From an uncultured Lachnospiraceae bacterium (GTDB lineage: Bacteria > Bacillota > Clostridia > Lachnospirales > Lachnospiraceae): a stretch of 48,803 bases of DNA. The position numbers and the translations under genes are program-made. The stretch covers positions 1 to 48,803 of the forward strand of contig ONBW01000028.1 in assembly GCA_900316165.1 (NCBI GenBank). The letters run 5' to 3'. The notes under the pieces were generated by a model. The model was not told the origin of the DNA and did not search any database. It worked only from the letters and a program-made list of their open reading frames with translations. Shown here piece by piece: positions 24,795 through 33,901 of this stretch; the stretch's first letter is position 1, and every line of letters begins with the position of its first letter.

Positions 24795-26234
24795 ATGGAA
24801 GAGATTTTTGGAAACAGGCTTACTCCTTCTGAAGCAAGGAAGTCACTTAAGGCAGCAGAGGGGTATAAAAAAAGCTGTCCTGATGATGCGGATGTCGACT
24901 ATAAGATCCGCATCAGGAAAAATAAATCGCTCTACGACAGGCTTGGGATCATGGACCTGCGTCTCGAGGGAGAGAGTGAAGCAGAGTTTGACAGGGAGAA
25001 GGGCATTGTTGTCTCAAATATCCGTATGGGATTCGGCCACTACCGCATCTCGATGGCTATGGCAAGCGCAGCAAAGGCTTTAGGTTACACTCCTTACTGG
25101 CTTGACCTTAACTCTTTCCCAAAGACAGCTGCTACAAAGATCATAACAAAGCAGAACAACCTGTATTCACTGGGCTCACGACTTTCGAAGAACCCAATCT
25201 TTAACAAGCTCGTCTGGGAGCCTGTGAATTATACCGGCTTTAAAAAATTAACGTACAACGCCTCAGATCTCGAGACTTCAAAGCTTATGGCACCTGTATA
25301 TCAGGACATCCCAAAGGAGATACCTGTTATTGCAACTCACGCCTGGCCGGCACAGTCAGCACTTGATGGTGGCATGAAGAGAGTAATCGAGGCTATTCCT
25401 GATAACTGGCCGATGGCACTACATCTTGCTGAGGGAGCTATCCACACTGTACAGACTCACAACTCATACTTAGGATACAGAGTCTTAAACGGCTTCTATG
25501 GTAAGAAAGTCTTAAATCCTATACCAGGAGATCAGATTTATTATACAGGCCACTACATCGACGATGAGCTCGTAAAAAATATCGAGGCTGACTGTAAGAG
25601 AAGAATGGACCGCTTAAATGGTAAGAAGCCGGTGAGGTTCCTTCTTACGATAGGCGGCGCTGGAGCGCAGGCGGATATTTTTGAAGCAATACTTAAATAC
25701 CTGATGCCAGCAGTAAAGAAGGGCAGAGCCTCAGTTATGGTAAATGTCGGTGACTATAGAAATGTCTGGGATGAGCTTTTATCAAAGGTCGATGGCCTTA
25801 AGGATGTCTCAACTGAGCATTTCGAGAACTTCAGCGAGGCAGCAGGCTTTGCAGATGACGCCTTGGACGGAGATATGACAGGGGTTCATGCATTTTACCA
25901 CAAGAATATCTTCGAGGCTGTCTATATCACAAATCTTCTGATGAGAGCCTGTGACTGTCTTATCACAAAGCCTTCGGAACTTGCATTTTACCCAGTGCCG
26001 AAGCTCTTTATAAGACGTGTTGGAAAGCACGAGATGTGGGGAGCAATCCACTCAGCCGAGATAGGAGACGGTACCTACGAGATCAGGGAAATCCCACAGG
26101 TACTTCAGATGGTTGGCCTTATGATTAAAGACCCATCGATAATCGGCGGTATGTGTGATTCGATAGAAAAGAACAAACAGATAGGAATCTACGACGGAGC
26201 TTACAACTGTGTAAAGCTTGCTATGGAAAAGTAA
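24795..26234 (+). CDS. GT-B type glycosyltransferase-like protein (MGDG synthase/MurG-like)
   Basis: A 479-aa soluble protein. The N-terminal half has a GFGHYRIS loop (79-86), matching the G-x-GH-x3-A/S loop of GT28 enzymes such as MurG and diacylglycerol glucosyltransferases. The C-terminal half has LLTIGGAGAQ (283-292) and CDCLITKPSELAFYPVPKLF (386-405), the positions where GT28 enzymes bind the nucleotide sugar. An extra N-terminal segment (about 1-68) precedes the fold. Glycosyltransferase fold is inferred from these motifs; donor and acceptor are unknown. AAGGAG is upstream, 15 bp after tetR, and the symporter follows 17 bp later. An uncharacterised protein in a sugar operon. Confidence 0.65.
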   Translation: MEEIFGNRLTPSEARKSLKAAEGYKKSCPDDADVDYKIRIRKNKSLYDRLGIMDLRLEGESEAEFDREKGIVVSNIRMGFGHYRISMAMASAAKALGYTPYWLDLNSFPKTAATKIITKQNNLYSLGSRLSKNPIFNKLVWEPVNYTGFKKLTYNASDLETSKLMAPVYQDIPKEIPVIATHAWPAQSALDGGMKRVIEAIPDNWPMALHLAEGAIHTVQTHNSYLGYRVLNGFYGKKVLNPIPGDQIYYTGHYIDDELVKNIEADCKRRMDRLNGKKPVRFLLTIGGAGAQADIFEAILKYLMPAVKKGRASVMVNVGDYRNVWDELLSKVDGLKDVSTEHFENFSEAAGFADDALDGDMTGVHAFYHKNIFEAVYITNLLMRACDCLITKPSELAFYPVPKLFIRRVGKHEMWGAIHSAEIGDGTYEIREIPQVLQMVGLMIKDPSIIGGMCDSIEKNKQIGIYDGAYNCVKLAMEK

Positions 26235-26251
26235 TAATTGGAGGTTATAAA

Positions 26252-27658
26252 ATGTCAGAGGAAAAACAGCTAAAACCAATCACTAAGAAAATCATATGGC
26301 TTTTTGCCATAGGCCAGCTGGGCTGGTCGCTTATGAGCGCACTGCTTACGAACTTTATCGAGGCCTTCTACCAGCCGGACGATGTATCTGTATCAGAGGG
26401 AATGCTATACTTTATTCCACAGGGACGAGTTATTTTTGGAGTATTTACAGTAATCGGCGGAATTTACGCTATCGGCCGTGTATTCGATGCGATTACAGAT
26501 CCGTGGATCGGAAATCTATCAGATAAGAGCAAGAACCCGAATGGACGCCGTATTCCGTTTATGAAGAGAGCGGCTATACCTCTTGCGCTTATCACGATAA
26601 TGGTCTACATCTGTCCTACAGCTGGAAATCCTGTCTATAAGAATCTCGGCACAAATGGAATCATCAATTCCATCTGGGTGCTTGTCATGATGCTTCTTTT
26701 CTATTTCTTCATGACAGTTTACTGCACACCTTATAACGCTCTTATCGCAGAGCTTTCTAGAGATGAGAAGACTCTTGCAGATATCTCGACAGCCATCTCA
26801 TTTACGTTTATTTTTGGCTCAGCCTTAGGATACGTCGCTCCGACTATCTGGAGTGCTATTACTCCTATGGTAGGAAGCAGAGTCTGGGCTATGAGAATCG
26901 TATTTATAGTTCTTGCTGTAATAGCCTGCATCTGCTGCCTTGTTCCTGCGCTTACGATAAAGGAGCCTGACTATGTAGACGCAAAGCCTTCAGAGGGCAA
27001 TGCCTTTTCTTCCCTTGCAAAATGCTTTTCAAACCGAGCCTTCCGTGTATTCGTAGGAAGCGATATCTGCTACTGGGTAGGAATCACGATGTTTCAGACA
27101 GGACTTCTTCACTATGTAACAGTGCTTATGAAGCTTCCTGAGGCCTATTCGACCATCCTCTACATAGCGATGACACTTCTCTCAGTAGTCTGCTATGTAC
27201 CTGTAAACAGGCTGATGCAGCGCTTCCCGAAGAAAAAGCTGGTAATGATAGCCTTCCTTGGTATGTGCATAGTCTTCCTTATCACAGGTCTTTCAGGAAT
27301 GTTCGGACTTCCTGGAATAGTAAGCGGTGTCCTGGTTGTTATCTGTGCCGCAATGCCTATGGCTATCCTCGGTATCATCCCACAGACAATCGTTGCAGAT
27401 ATAGCAAAATCAGACGCTGTAACAACAGGTGAAAATCACGACGGAATGTTCTTCGCTGCCCGTACTTTTTCAATGAAGCTGGGTCAGTCACTTTCAATTC
27501 TTCTTTTTACCTCACTTGGAACAATCGGAGTTGCTACAGGACGCGGATATCGTATCGCAGCTTTTGTAGCAGTTATCTTCTGCCTTGCAGGCACAGTCAT
27601 CCTTCATTTCTATAACGAGAAGAAGGTTCAGGATATTCTTAAAGGAGCTAAGTTTTAA
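26252..27658 (+). CDS. GPH-family glycoside:cation symporter
   Basis: A 468-aa inner membrane transporter with about 12 hydrophobic segments, of the glycoside-pentoside-hexuronide family (MelB relatives) in the major facilitator superfamily. The loop GRVFDAITDPWIGNLSDKSK with GRRIPFMKRA (about 72-105) is the family signature after helix 2. Expected to import an alpha-galactoside or related glycoside with H+ or Na+; the hydrolase that follows gives the substrate clue. GGAGG precedes the ATG. The stop shares its A with the next start (TAATG). Confidence 0.9.
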   Translation: MSEEKQLKPITKKIIWLFAIGQLGWSLMSALLTNFIEAFYQPDDVSVSEGMLYFIPQGRVIFGVFTVIGGIYAIGRVFDAITDPWIGNLSDKSKNPNGRRIPFMKRAAIPLALITIMVYICPTAGNPVYKNLGTNGIINSIWVLVMMLLFYFFMTVYCTPYNALIAELSRDEKTLADISTAISFTFIFGSALGYVAPTIWSAITPMVGSRVWAMRIVFIVLAVIACICCLVPALTIKEPDYVDAKPSEGNAFSSLAKCFSNRAFRVFVGSDICYWVGITMFQTGLLHYVTVLMKLPEAYSTILYIAMTLLSVVCYVPVNRLMQRFPKKKLVMIAFLGMCIVFLITGLSGMFGLPGIVSGVLVVICAAMPMAILGIIPQTIVADIAKSDAVTTGENHDGMFFAARTFSMKLGQSLSILLFTSLGTIGVATGRGYRIAAFVAVIFCLAGTVILHFYNEKKVQDILKGAKF

Positions 27659-30018
27659 TGATAAGAGAATATAAAGGCGAGCGGACTGCCTATGTACTCG
27701 ATACCCCTGATACGACACTGGTGTTTATCACGCTCCCGTCGGGTCAGGTTGAGACAGCCTACTACGGCAGATCCATAAAGCTCGAATCAGCTGAGGAGGC
27801 ACTTTCCCTCTCTGAGAAAAATGAATTCCCTGTCGGAAATTCCATCGAATACAGCCCGGAGCATAACAAGTATTCACTTGAGGATGTGCGCCTCTTGGTC
27901 GGTGAGTACGGCAAAGGCGATATCCGTGAGCCGTTTGTAGAGGCCGTATCAGCAGATGGCAGTACGACCCTTGACTTCGTGCTGACTGAGGCAGTTATTA
28001 CCGATGGGAAAAATAAAATCGAAGGCCTTCCTTCTTCGCACGAAAATAAAGAGGACGAGAAGGCTCAGACGATTACTTTTACTTTTACAGATAATAACAA
28101 CGGATATGTGCTTAAGGTTTTCTACTCAGTTTATCCGGATTCTGATGTAATCGCCAGAAGTGCTGAGTTTATTAATTCTTCTGAGTCTGAGGTAAGGCTT
28201 ACAAGACTTCTTTCAGGCCAGCTCGATGTATTCGGGAGCGGATACAAGGTTACGACATTTACAGGAGCCTGGATCCGCGAGATGAACAGGAACGATACGA
28301 TAGTTAGTGCAGGCAATTTCTCAGTTTCATCTGTAGTAGGTTCCTCTTCAAACAGAGCCAACCCACTTATGCTGATTGCAGACCCGGACTGTACTGAGGA
28401 GCATGGCCGCTGCATTGCTTCAAACCTTATATACAGTGGGAACCACTACGAGAGCGTATCTGTAAACACCTACGGAAAGACCAGAATCCTTACAGGAATA
28501 AATCCAGTAGATTTTGATTTCAGACTCGCACCTGGGGAGAGCTTTGCAGCTCCTGAGTCTGTGATTGCTTTTACTGATGGCGGCTATTCAGCTTTAAGCA
28601 TTATTATGGCTGACTTTGTAAGAGAGCATATCACAAGAGGTGAGTGGGCTAAAAAGGATAGGCCGATAGTGCTTAACTCCTGGGAGGCCTCGTATTTTGA
28701 TATCGATGAGAAAAAGTTAGTCTCCTTCGCAAAGAAGGGAAAGGAGCTCGGTGCTGAACTTTTCGTAATGGATGACGGCTGGTTCGGTGAGAGAAACGAT
28801 GATCACCGTTCGCTTGGAGACTGGAAAGTAAACTTAAAGAAGCTTCCACATGGCCTTAAGGGGCTGGCTGATAAGATTCACGAGGCAGGGCTGATGTTCG
28901 GTATCTGGGTGGAGCCTGAGATGGTTAATGTCGACTCAGACCTCTACCGGGCTCACCCTGACTGGGCTGTTGCTATACCTGATAAGGCTCATTCTGAAGG
29001 AAGATTCCAGAGACTTCTCGACTACTCAAATCCTGAGGTAGTCGATTACATGATAGACGCAATAAGCGATGTCTTATCATCTGCTCAGATTAATTATGTA
29101 AAGTGGGATTACAACAGGATTTTCTCTGATGTGTATTCGCCGTACTTAAAAGAAAGAAGTTGTGGAGAGCTTTTCCACAGATATATCTTAGGTCTCTACA
29201 GGCTGATGGGTGCCTTGGTTGAAAAATTCCCGCATATCCTCTTTGAGGGCTGTGCAGCAGGCGGTAATAGATTTGACTTGGGAATTCTTAGTTATTTCCC
29301 ACAGATCTGGGCTTCTGATAACTCAGATGCTATATCAAGGCTTACTATTCAGCAGGGACTTTCTTTTGGATATCCGCTCTCAGCAGCTACAGGTCATGTG
29401 AGCGCCTGCCCTAACCACCAGACTCTTAGAAAGACTCCTATAAATACGAGGTTTAACGTAGCAGCCTTTACGAGCTATGGCATGGAGGTTAATCCTCTTG
29501 ATCTCTCAAAGGATGACTTTAAGGAGCTCTCTTCCTACAATGAACTTTATAAAAAGCTCCGTCACACCTTACAGACCGGAGATTTCTACAGGGTAAGTGA
29601 TGGAGAAAATACTGTAAAGTGGGTTACTGTATCAAAGGACAAGTCTCAGGCTGTCGGTATGGTGCTGATGAAGGAGGTTAAGCCGGGACTAAGGTACCAG
29701 AACCTTAAGTTCAAGGGACTTGATCCGGATAAGAAGTACCATGTCTATAATCTGCCGACAGATCTCGATGTAAGGACCTTTGGCAGCATGATAAATACGA
29801 TGGCTCCAGTCCACGTAAAGCCTGGCTCGCTAACTGAGAGTGCAGTAGCGAAGTTCGTAAAGCTTAAGAGTGAAGTCTTAGACGAGAGTGTTTCGGGCTC
29901 TGTCCTTATGAATGCAGGCCTTAATCTTCCTGCAGGATTTTCAGGCACAGGATACAATGATAAAATCAGAGTCATGACCGACTTTGCGTCAAGACTCTAT
30001 ATAGCTGAAGAAATTTAA
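27658..30018 (+). CDS. Alpha-galactosidase, GH36
   Basis: A 786-aa cytoplasmic glycosidase releasing alpha-linked galactose from melibiose, raffinose-type sugars or galactolipid headgroups. The N-terminal beta-supersandwich (about 1-330) is followed by the catalytic barrel with MDDGWFG (371-377), IWVEPEMV, the nucleophile Asp484 in YVKWDYNR, and the acid/base Asp in WASDNSDA (551-558), then a C-terminal beta domain. No signal peptide, so its substrate arrives through the symporter. Residue placement follows known GH36 enzymes. It is the last gene of the operon and a strong inverted repeat follows. Confidence 0.95.
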   Translation: MIREYKGERTAYVLDTPDTTLVFITLPSGQVETAYYGRSIKLESAEEALSLSEKNEFPVGNSIEYSPEHNKYSLEDVRLLVGEYGKGDIREPFVEAVSADGSTTLDFVLTEAVITDGKNKIEGLPSSHENKEDEKAQTITFTFTDNNNGYVLKVFYSVYPDSDVIARSAEFINSSESEVRLTRLLSGQLDVFGSGYKVTTFTGAWIREMNRNDTIVSAGNFSVSSVVGSSSNRANPLMLIADPDCTEEHGRCIASNLIYSGNHYESVSVNTYGKTRILTGINPVDFDFRLAPGESFAAPESVIAFTDGGYSALSIIMADFVREHITRGEWAKKDRPIVLNSWEASYFDIDEKKLVSFAKKGKELGAELFVMDDGWFGERNDDHRSLGDWKVNLKKLPHGLKGLADKIHEAGLMFGIWVEPEMVNVDSDLYRAHPDWAVAIPDKAHSEGRFQRLLDYSNPEVVDYMIDAISDVLSSAQINYVKWDYNRIFSDVYSPYLKERSCGELFHRYILGLYRLMGALVEKFPHILFEGCAAGGNRFDLGILSYFPQIWASDNSDAISRLTIQQGLSFGYPLSAATGHVSACPNHQTLRKTPINTRFNVAAFTSYGMEVNPLDLSKDDFKELSSYNELYKKLRHTLQTGDFYRVSDGENTVKWVTVSKDKSQAVGMVLMKEVKPGLRYQNLKFKGLDPDKKYHVYNLPTDLDVRTFGSMINTMAPVHVKPGSLTESAVAKFVKLKSEVLDESVSGSVLMNAGLNLPAGFSGTGYNDKIRVMTDFASRLYIAEEI

Positions 30019-30022
30019 TGAG

Positions 30023-30063
30023 ATGAGGTCACAAAAAATTCACAGTATTTTTTGTGGCCTCAT
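30023..30063 (+). terminator. Inverted repeat acting as operon terminator
   Basis: A 16-bp stem: ATGAGGTCACAAAAAA (30023-30038) with its complement at 30048-30063 (one G-T pair). The A and T tracts lie inside the stem, so it may terminate in either direction. Confidence 0.7.
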
Positions 30064-30071
30064 GTTATAAT
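30064..30071 (+). promoter_or_regulatory. Candidate -10 box of the DUF5688-like gene
   Basis: TATAAT (30066-30071) is preceded by TG with one base between the pair and the hexamer (TGTTATAAT, an extended -10). No good -35 is seen 17 bp upstream. Confidence 0.5.
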
Positions 30072-30094
30072 TGTAAAAGGTTTTCCCAGACCGC

Positions 30095-30113
30095 TGCCTC
30101 CAGACAGGAGGCA
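30095..30113 (+). promoter_or_regulatory. Hairpin that hides the ribosome binding site
   Basis: TGCCTCC (30095-30101) pairs with GGAGGCA (30107-30113) across AGACA. The second arm is the Shine-Dalgarno of the gene starting at 30115, leaving an unusually short spacing of 3 nt. Confidence 0.5.
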
Positions 30114-30114
30114 T

Positions 30115-30993
30115 ATGAATTACGAGATTTTTAAGACAAATCTTTTTAATACTATTGAGACCAGATTAGGCGCGAAGGTGCTGTCTGGTCCGGATGACAT
30201 CAGCTGTTTTGAAATGAATGGCTTATCTGTTAACGCCTGTGTCATCTCTATTCCAGGCAGGAATTTTTATCCTGTCATTTACCCGGATTTATATTTTGAT
30301 AAGTACAGAAAAGGCTCTACTTTTGAGGAGATTGTAGAGAATGTTTTGGATGTTATCCGCTATACAAACGAGGATACGTTTAATTTTGATGAGATAAGCG
30401 ACTATGAAAAAGCAAAAGAGCATATAGTTCCACGTCTTGTAAGCTATTCCGTCAATCCAGAAATATTTGAGAGAAGAGCATATGTCCCTTACTTAAATAT
30501 CGCTGTGGTATTTATTTATGTGATTAGTTCAAAAGAAGATGAGCTGGTCTCATTCGCGATAAATGATGAGCAGGTAAGGACCTGGGGAGTTTCTGTGAAA
30601 GAGATTTTTCGTGATTCGATAGAGACTTCAACGAAGCTTTTTCCTCCACTTATCGAGTCGATTAAGGAGGCACTTCCACTGATAAGAGAAGAGGATTTCA
30701 GGCCATTCTATGTGCTTACGAATTCCAGAAAGCAGTATGGAGCAGCCTGTGTACTCTATGATAATGTACTTTCTGATTTTGCTGAGAAAATCGGTGAGAG
30801 CTTCTTTCTGATCCCTTCGTCTGTACATGAGATGCTGCTTATCCCTGAAAGCTTCGATATCAGAGTCTCAGAAATGAGGCAGATGCTTTTAGAAGTAAAT
30901 GACTCTGTCCTAAAGCCAGAGGAGGTGCTTTCAGACAGAGTCTATTATTTCGATATGAAAAATAAAAAGCTCGACTTTGCTTCTAAGGATTAA
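30115..30993 (+). CDS. DUF5688-like hypothetical protein
   Basis: A 292-aa soluble protein resembling the DUF5688 family common and often multicopy in Lachnospiraceae. Visible family-like features: an N-terminal MNYEIFKTNLFNTIETRLG helix, a short beta section (SISCF-like, VNACVISIPG, YPVIYPDLYFDKYRKGSTFEEIV at about 55-80), and a C-terminal part with YGAACVLYDNVLSDFAEKIG and FFLIPSSVHEMLLIPES. The function of the family is unknown. The ATG at 30115 is chosen over one at 30052 because GGAGG lies just upstream and the earlier start falls inside the terminator stem. Its ribosome site is in a hairpin. Confidence 0.75.
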   Translation: MNYEIFKTNLFNTIETRLGAKVLSGPDDISCFEMNGLSVNACVISIPGRNFYPVIYPDLYFDKYRKGSTFEEIVENVLDVIRYTNEDTFNFDEISDYEKAKEHIVPRLVSYSVNPEIFERRAYVPYLNIAVVFIYVISSKEDELVSFAINDEQVRTWGVSVKEIFRDSIETSTKLFPPLIESIKEALPLIREEDFRPFYVLTNSRKQYGAACVLYDNVLSDFAEKIGESFFLIPSSVHEMLLIPESFDIRVSEMRQMLLEVNDSVLKPEEVLSDRVYYFDMKNKKLDFASKD

Positions 30994-31045
30994 GACTTAA
31001 GCAGAGCCTTTAAGTCGTTTATCTGCGTCAAAATATCAGAAAAAT

Positions 31046-31077
31046 AAAAAAGCGGGAACCTTTTTCAGGTTTCCCGC
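31046..31077 (-). terminator. Terminator of tRNA-Thr (minus strand)
   Basis: On the minus strand GCGGGAAACCT (31077-31067) pairs with AGGTTCCCGC (31061-31052), followed by six T. Confidence 0.9.
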
Positions 31078-31082
31078 ACTTA

Positions 31083-31155
31083 AGCTCCGAATCCGACTTG
31101 AACGGACGACCCCTTCATTACGAGTGAAGTGCACTACCAACTGTGCTATCGGAGC
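31083..31155 (-). tRNA. tRNA-Thr (anticodon CGT)
   Basis: A 73-nt tRNA on the minus strand. Acceptor GCTCCGA pairs with TCGGAGC; anticodon stem CUUCA/UGAAG holds loop CUCGUAA, anticodon CGU (codon ACG). D-arm and T-arm (GTTCAAGTC) are normal; discriminator U; CCA not encoded. Confidence 0.95.
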
Positions 31156-31187
31156 ATATAAGCAGCCTTTTCGCCACAACAAAAGAT

Positions 31188-31216
31188 ATTATACAGGAAC
31201 TTATTTTGATTTGCAA
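31188..31216 (-). promoter_or_regulatory. Promoter of tRNA-Thr
   Basis: On the minus strand: TTGCAA (31216-31211), 17 bp, TATAAT (31193-31188). Confidence 0.75.
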
Positions 31217-31258
31217 TAATTTTGAAGTAAAAACTGGTAAAAATTTTATAAAAAGTTC

Positions 31259-31287
31259 TTTACACCGGGGTGAGAAAGGAGTAATAT
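31259..31287 (+). promoter_or_regulatory. Promoter and long leader of the cold shock gene
   Basis: TTTACA (31259-31264), 17 bp, TAATAT (31282-31287); a TATAAT at 31285-31290 overlaps. It implies a 5' leader of about 95-100 nt, typical of cold shock mRNAs whose leader folding responds to temperature. Confidence 0.6.
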
Positions 31288-31392
31288 AATTATGTTATAA
31301 ATTTTATACTGTTTTAAGATTTTATCGGAGAGAGTTCCATTATTCCTTGATTTTTCTTGAAAGCAGCAGATTTCTTTTGGAGGTAGTTTTCT

Positions 31393-31593
31393 ATGACAGG
31401 AACAGTTAAGTGGTTTAACAATCAGAAGGGATATGGATTTATCTCTGATGATTCAGGCAAGGACGTCTTCGTTCATTACTCAGGTATTGCCGGAGAGGGA
31501 TTTAAGACACTTGCTGAGGGGGCAAAGGTTGAGTTCGACATTACTGATGGAGCCAAGGGCCCACAGGCAGTAAATGTTAAAGTCGTAGATTGA
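31393..31593 (+). CDS. Cold shock protein, CspA family
   Basis: A 66-aa single cold-shock domain, an RNA chaperone that binds single-stranded RNA and DNA. RNP-1 is KGYGFIS (14-20) and RNP-2 is VFVHYS (25-30), after [10 protein letters not shown]. Length is standard. GGAGG precedes the ATG by about 10 nt, at the end of a long leader. Monocistronic, with its own promoter and terminator. Several paralogues usually exist per genome, so no number is given to the gene. Confidence 0.95.
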   Translation: MTGTVKWFNNQKGYGFISDDSGKDVFVHYSGIAGEGFKTLAEGAKVEFDITDGAKGPQAVNVKVVD

Positions 31594-31628
31594 CTTTTTC
31601 CACAAGTTTTTCCTCATATGTATAAATG

Positions 31629-31657
31629 GCAGACACCTAAGGTGCCTGCTGTTTTTT
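31629..31657 (+). terminator. Terminator of the cold shock gene
   Basis: GCAGACACC (31629-31637) pairs with GGTGCCTGC (31641-31649, one mismatch), then a T-run. Confidence 0.8.
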
Positions 31658-31720
31658 ATGTCTTTTTTTTTACAGGAAAATCATTTATAATATACGCATT
31701 AAGACAAATGAGGGTTTATC

Positions 31721-32575
31721 ATGTATAAGATTATTATAGACAGCTGCGGAGAGTTCACGCCGGCTATGAAAGCAGATACCGGTCATTTTTCGCATGTGCC
31801 GCTTACGCTTCAGGTAGGCAGCTGGGAGCAGATGGATGATGAGACATTTGACCAGGGGATTTTCCTTAAGAAAATGAAGGAATCTAAGGAACCCCCTCAT
31901 TCAGCATGCCCATCTCCGGCAGCATACCTCTCTGAGATTGAGGATACAGATGCAGATCATGTCTATATCATAACGCTTAGTGCAAAGCTGTCAGGTTCAT
32001 ACAATGCCGCAGTCCTCGCGAAGAACCTCTACGATGAGGATAACGAGGATGAGGACGATATGAAAAAAGTCCATGTCTTCGATTCGAAATCGGCTTCTAT
32101 CGGGCAGACTCTTATAGCTCAGATAGTGCAGCAGGCTGAGGAAGCAGGTCAGTCATTTGAAGAGGTCATCCGCACTGCAGATGAGTTTATAAAGGGAGAG
32201 CACACATTTTTCGTGCTTGAGTCCCTTGAGACCTTAAGAAAAGCGGGACGTCTCGGCTCCTTAAAGGCTATGCTTGCTTCAACACTTTCGATAAAGCCTG
32301 TAATGGGTTCTACTCCTGAAGGCAGCATCCAGCAGCTAGGTCAGGCACGTGGAATGCTCCGCGCTTTGGATAAAATGGTAGACTGCATGACAGAGGTGAC
32401 TCTTAATCCAGGAGAGAGAGTCGTAGCCATTTCGCACTGTGCTGCTCCTGATACGGCCTCTTCCCTTAAGGAAAAAGTAAAACGCACCGGCCTTTTTAAG
32501 GACGTGTTTGTAGTTGATACCGACGGAGTCGCTTCGATGTACGCAGGTCCTGGCGGAATCATTATGGCAGTCTAA
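31721..32575 (+). CDS. DegV family fatty-acid-binding protein
   Basis: A 284-aa two-domain DegV/FakB protein. Such proteins carry a fatty acid and present it to the FakA kinase for phosphorylation and incorporation into phospholipid. Family features: IIIDSCGEFTP at the start, the SCPSPAAY-like loop (SACPSPAAYLSEI, about 61-73), ITLSAKLSGSYNAA, VHVFDSKSASIGQ, and the C-terminal RAxGML segment. No fakA is in the window. AGGG is upstream of the ATG and a TATAAT (31686-31691) suggests its own promoter. folC starts 1 nt after its stop. Confidence 0.9.
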   Translation: MYKIIIDSCGEFTPAMKADTGHFSHVPLTLQVGSWEQMDDETFDQGIFLKKMKESKEPPHSACPSPAAYLSEIEDTDADHVYIITLSAKLSGSYNAAVLAKNLYDEDNEDEDDMKKVHVFDSKSASIGQTLIAQIVQQAEEAGQSFEEVIRTADEFIKGEHTFFVLESLETLRKAGRLGSLKAMLASTLSIKPVMGSTPEGSIQQLGQARGMLRALDKMVDCMTEVTLNPGERVVAISHCAAPDTASSLKEKVKRTGLFKDVFVVDTDGVASMYAGPGGIIMAV

Positions 32576-32576
32576 G

Positions 32577-33830
32577 ATGTACGCTGAAGTAGTTAAAAGA
32601 ATTGAATCGCTAAAGCGCTTCGGAAAAAAAAGCGGACGGGAGGTCACAGAGCATCTCCTTCCAAAGCTTTCGAATCCTGATACGGGGATGAAGATTATAC
32701 ACATAGCTGGGACCAATGGAAAGGGTTCAGTGGCCATGTATATAGCTGCTGCTCTCGAGGAGAATGGATATAAGACCGGGCTTTTTACCTCGCCACATCT
32801 CATCACGATAAGAGAGCGGATTCAGGTGAACAGGAAGCTGATAAGCGAAGAGGATTTCACAAGGCTTGCAGAGAAAGTCCTTTCTGTCGAGATGCCAGAT
32901 GAGTATGCGCCGACCTTTTTTGATATCTGTCTTGCCGTAGCTCTTCTCTATTTCAAAGAACAGAACTGTGACTACGTGGTACTTGAGACTGGTCTCGGTG
33001 GAAGACTGGACTCTACCAGAGGTATCAGTCAAATGCCTCTTGTCGGAGTAATCACAGCTATTGGCCTCGATCATACGGCTATCCTTGGTGATACCCTAGA
33101 GCAGATTGCTGCTGAGAAGGCAGGGATTGAGCGCGACGGAATGCCTGTTGTAATCGCTCACAATCCGCCTGAGGTCAGGGCAGTGCTCGAAAAAAACGCT
33201 GCTGAGTATTTTGCAGTTGATGACGAGTACTCAGGAGACGATGAATTAAAAAAGCTTTCAAAGAGAGCAGCAGATAGAGATAATAAGCTTGCGCCTCCTC
33301 TCCTTGGTGATTTCCAGTACGATAATGAGGCGGCTTCCCTTGCAGCACTTTCATACTGCGGGGCAGTACTTGATTTAGAAAAAGTCTTGGATGGTATCCG
33401 TTCGGTGAAATGGCCGGCAAGGATTCAGAAATTAAAAGAAAATCCGCTTTTTATAGTCGATGGCTCTCACAATCCACAGGGAGTTGCGGCACTTACCGAT
33501 ACGCTTAAGAGAACCTATCCGGGAGAGCGTTTTATTTTTATCATGGCTGCAATGGCAGATAAGGACGCATCTCATATGATATCGGGAACCAAGGGAATCG
33601 CTGAGTGTTATATCTGTGTGAAAGCCGATACACCCAGGAGTCTTAGTGCAGAGGCATTGTCTGATATGGTTAAGGCGCAGGGAGCTTGTGCTTTTACAGC
33701 AGGTTCTGTGAGTAAAGCAATTAAAACTGCTTTAAGTACTAAAAAGCCGGTTGTGGCTTTTGGATCTCTTTATCTGGCAGGGGAAATTCTGGCAGAAAGT
33801 AAAAGCTTACAGACATCTGATCAGCTTTGA
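32577..33830 (+). CDS. folC: Folylpolyglutamate synthase / dihydrofolate synthase
   Basis: A 417-aa Mur-ligase-type enzyme that adds glutamate to folates. The P-loop IAGTNGKGS ends at 51; LFTSPHLITIRERIQVN and TGLGGRLDSTR mark the folate and omega loops; VDGSHNPQG marks the C-terminal domain. Whether it also acts as dihydrofolate synthase cannot be read from sequence. The ATG at 32577 is preferred over an upstream in-frame ATG at 32514 inside degV, because the N-terminus MYAEVVKRIESLKRFG matches the family. No clear ribosome site; translation is probably coupled to degV. Confidence 0.95.
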   Translation: MYAEVVKRIESLKRFGKKSGREVTEHLLPKLSNPDTGMKIIHIAGTNGKGSVAMYIAAALEENGYKTGLFTSPHLITIRERIQVNRKLISEEDFTRLAEKVLSVEMPDEYAPTFFDICLAVALLYFKEQNCDYVVLETGLGGRLDSTRGISQMPLVGVITAIGLDHTAILGDTLEQIAAEKAGIERDGMPVVIAHNPPEVRAVLEKNAAEYFAVDDEYSGDDELKKLSKRAADRDNKLAPPLLGDFQYDNEAASLAALSYCGAVLDLEKVLDGIRSVKWPARIQKLKENPLFIVDGSHNPQGVAALTDTLKRTYPGERFIFIMAAMADKDASHMISGTKGIAECYICVKADTPRSLSAEALSDMVKAQGACAFTAGSVSKAIKTALSTKKPVVAFGSLYLAGEILAESKSLQTSDQL

Positions 33831-33901
33831 TTCATTCTATCTGAGAAACAAAATGTCAGTTGAGAATCAAAATATGAAATACCTTTAATCAGGAGAACGT
33901 T

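Noticed and set aside
33827-33871. TTTGATTC / GAATCAAA inverted repeat before mscS as an operator
   Set aside because: Only 8 bp with a long spacer in AT-rich DNA and the first arm overlaps the end of folC; too easily explained by chance.
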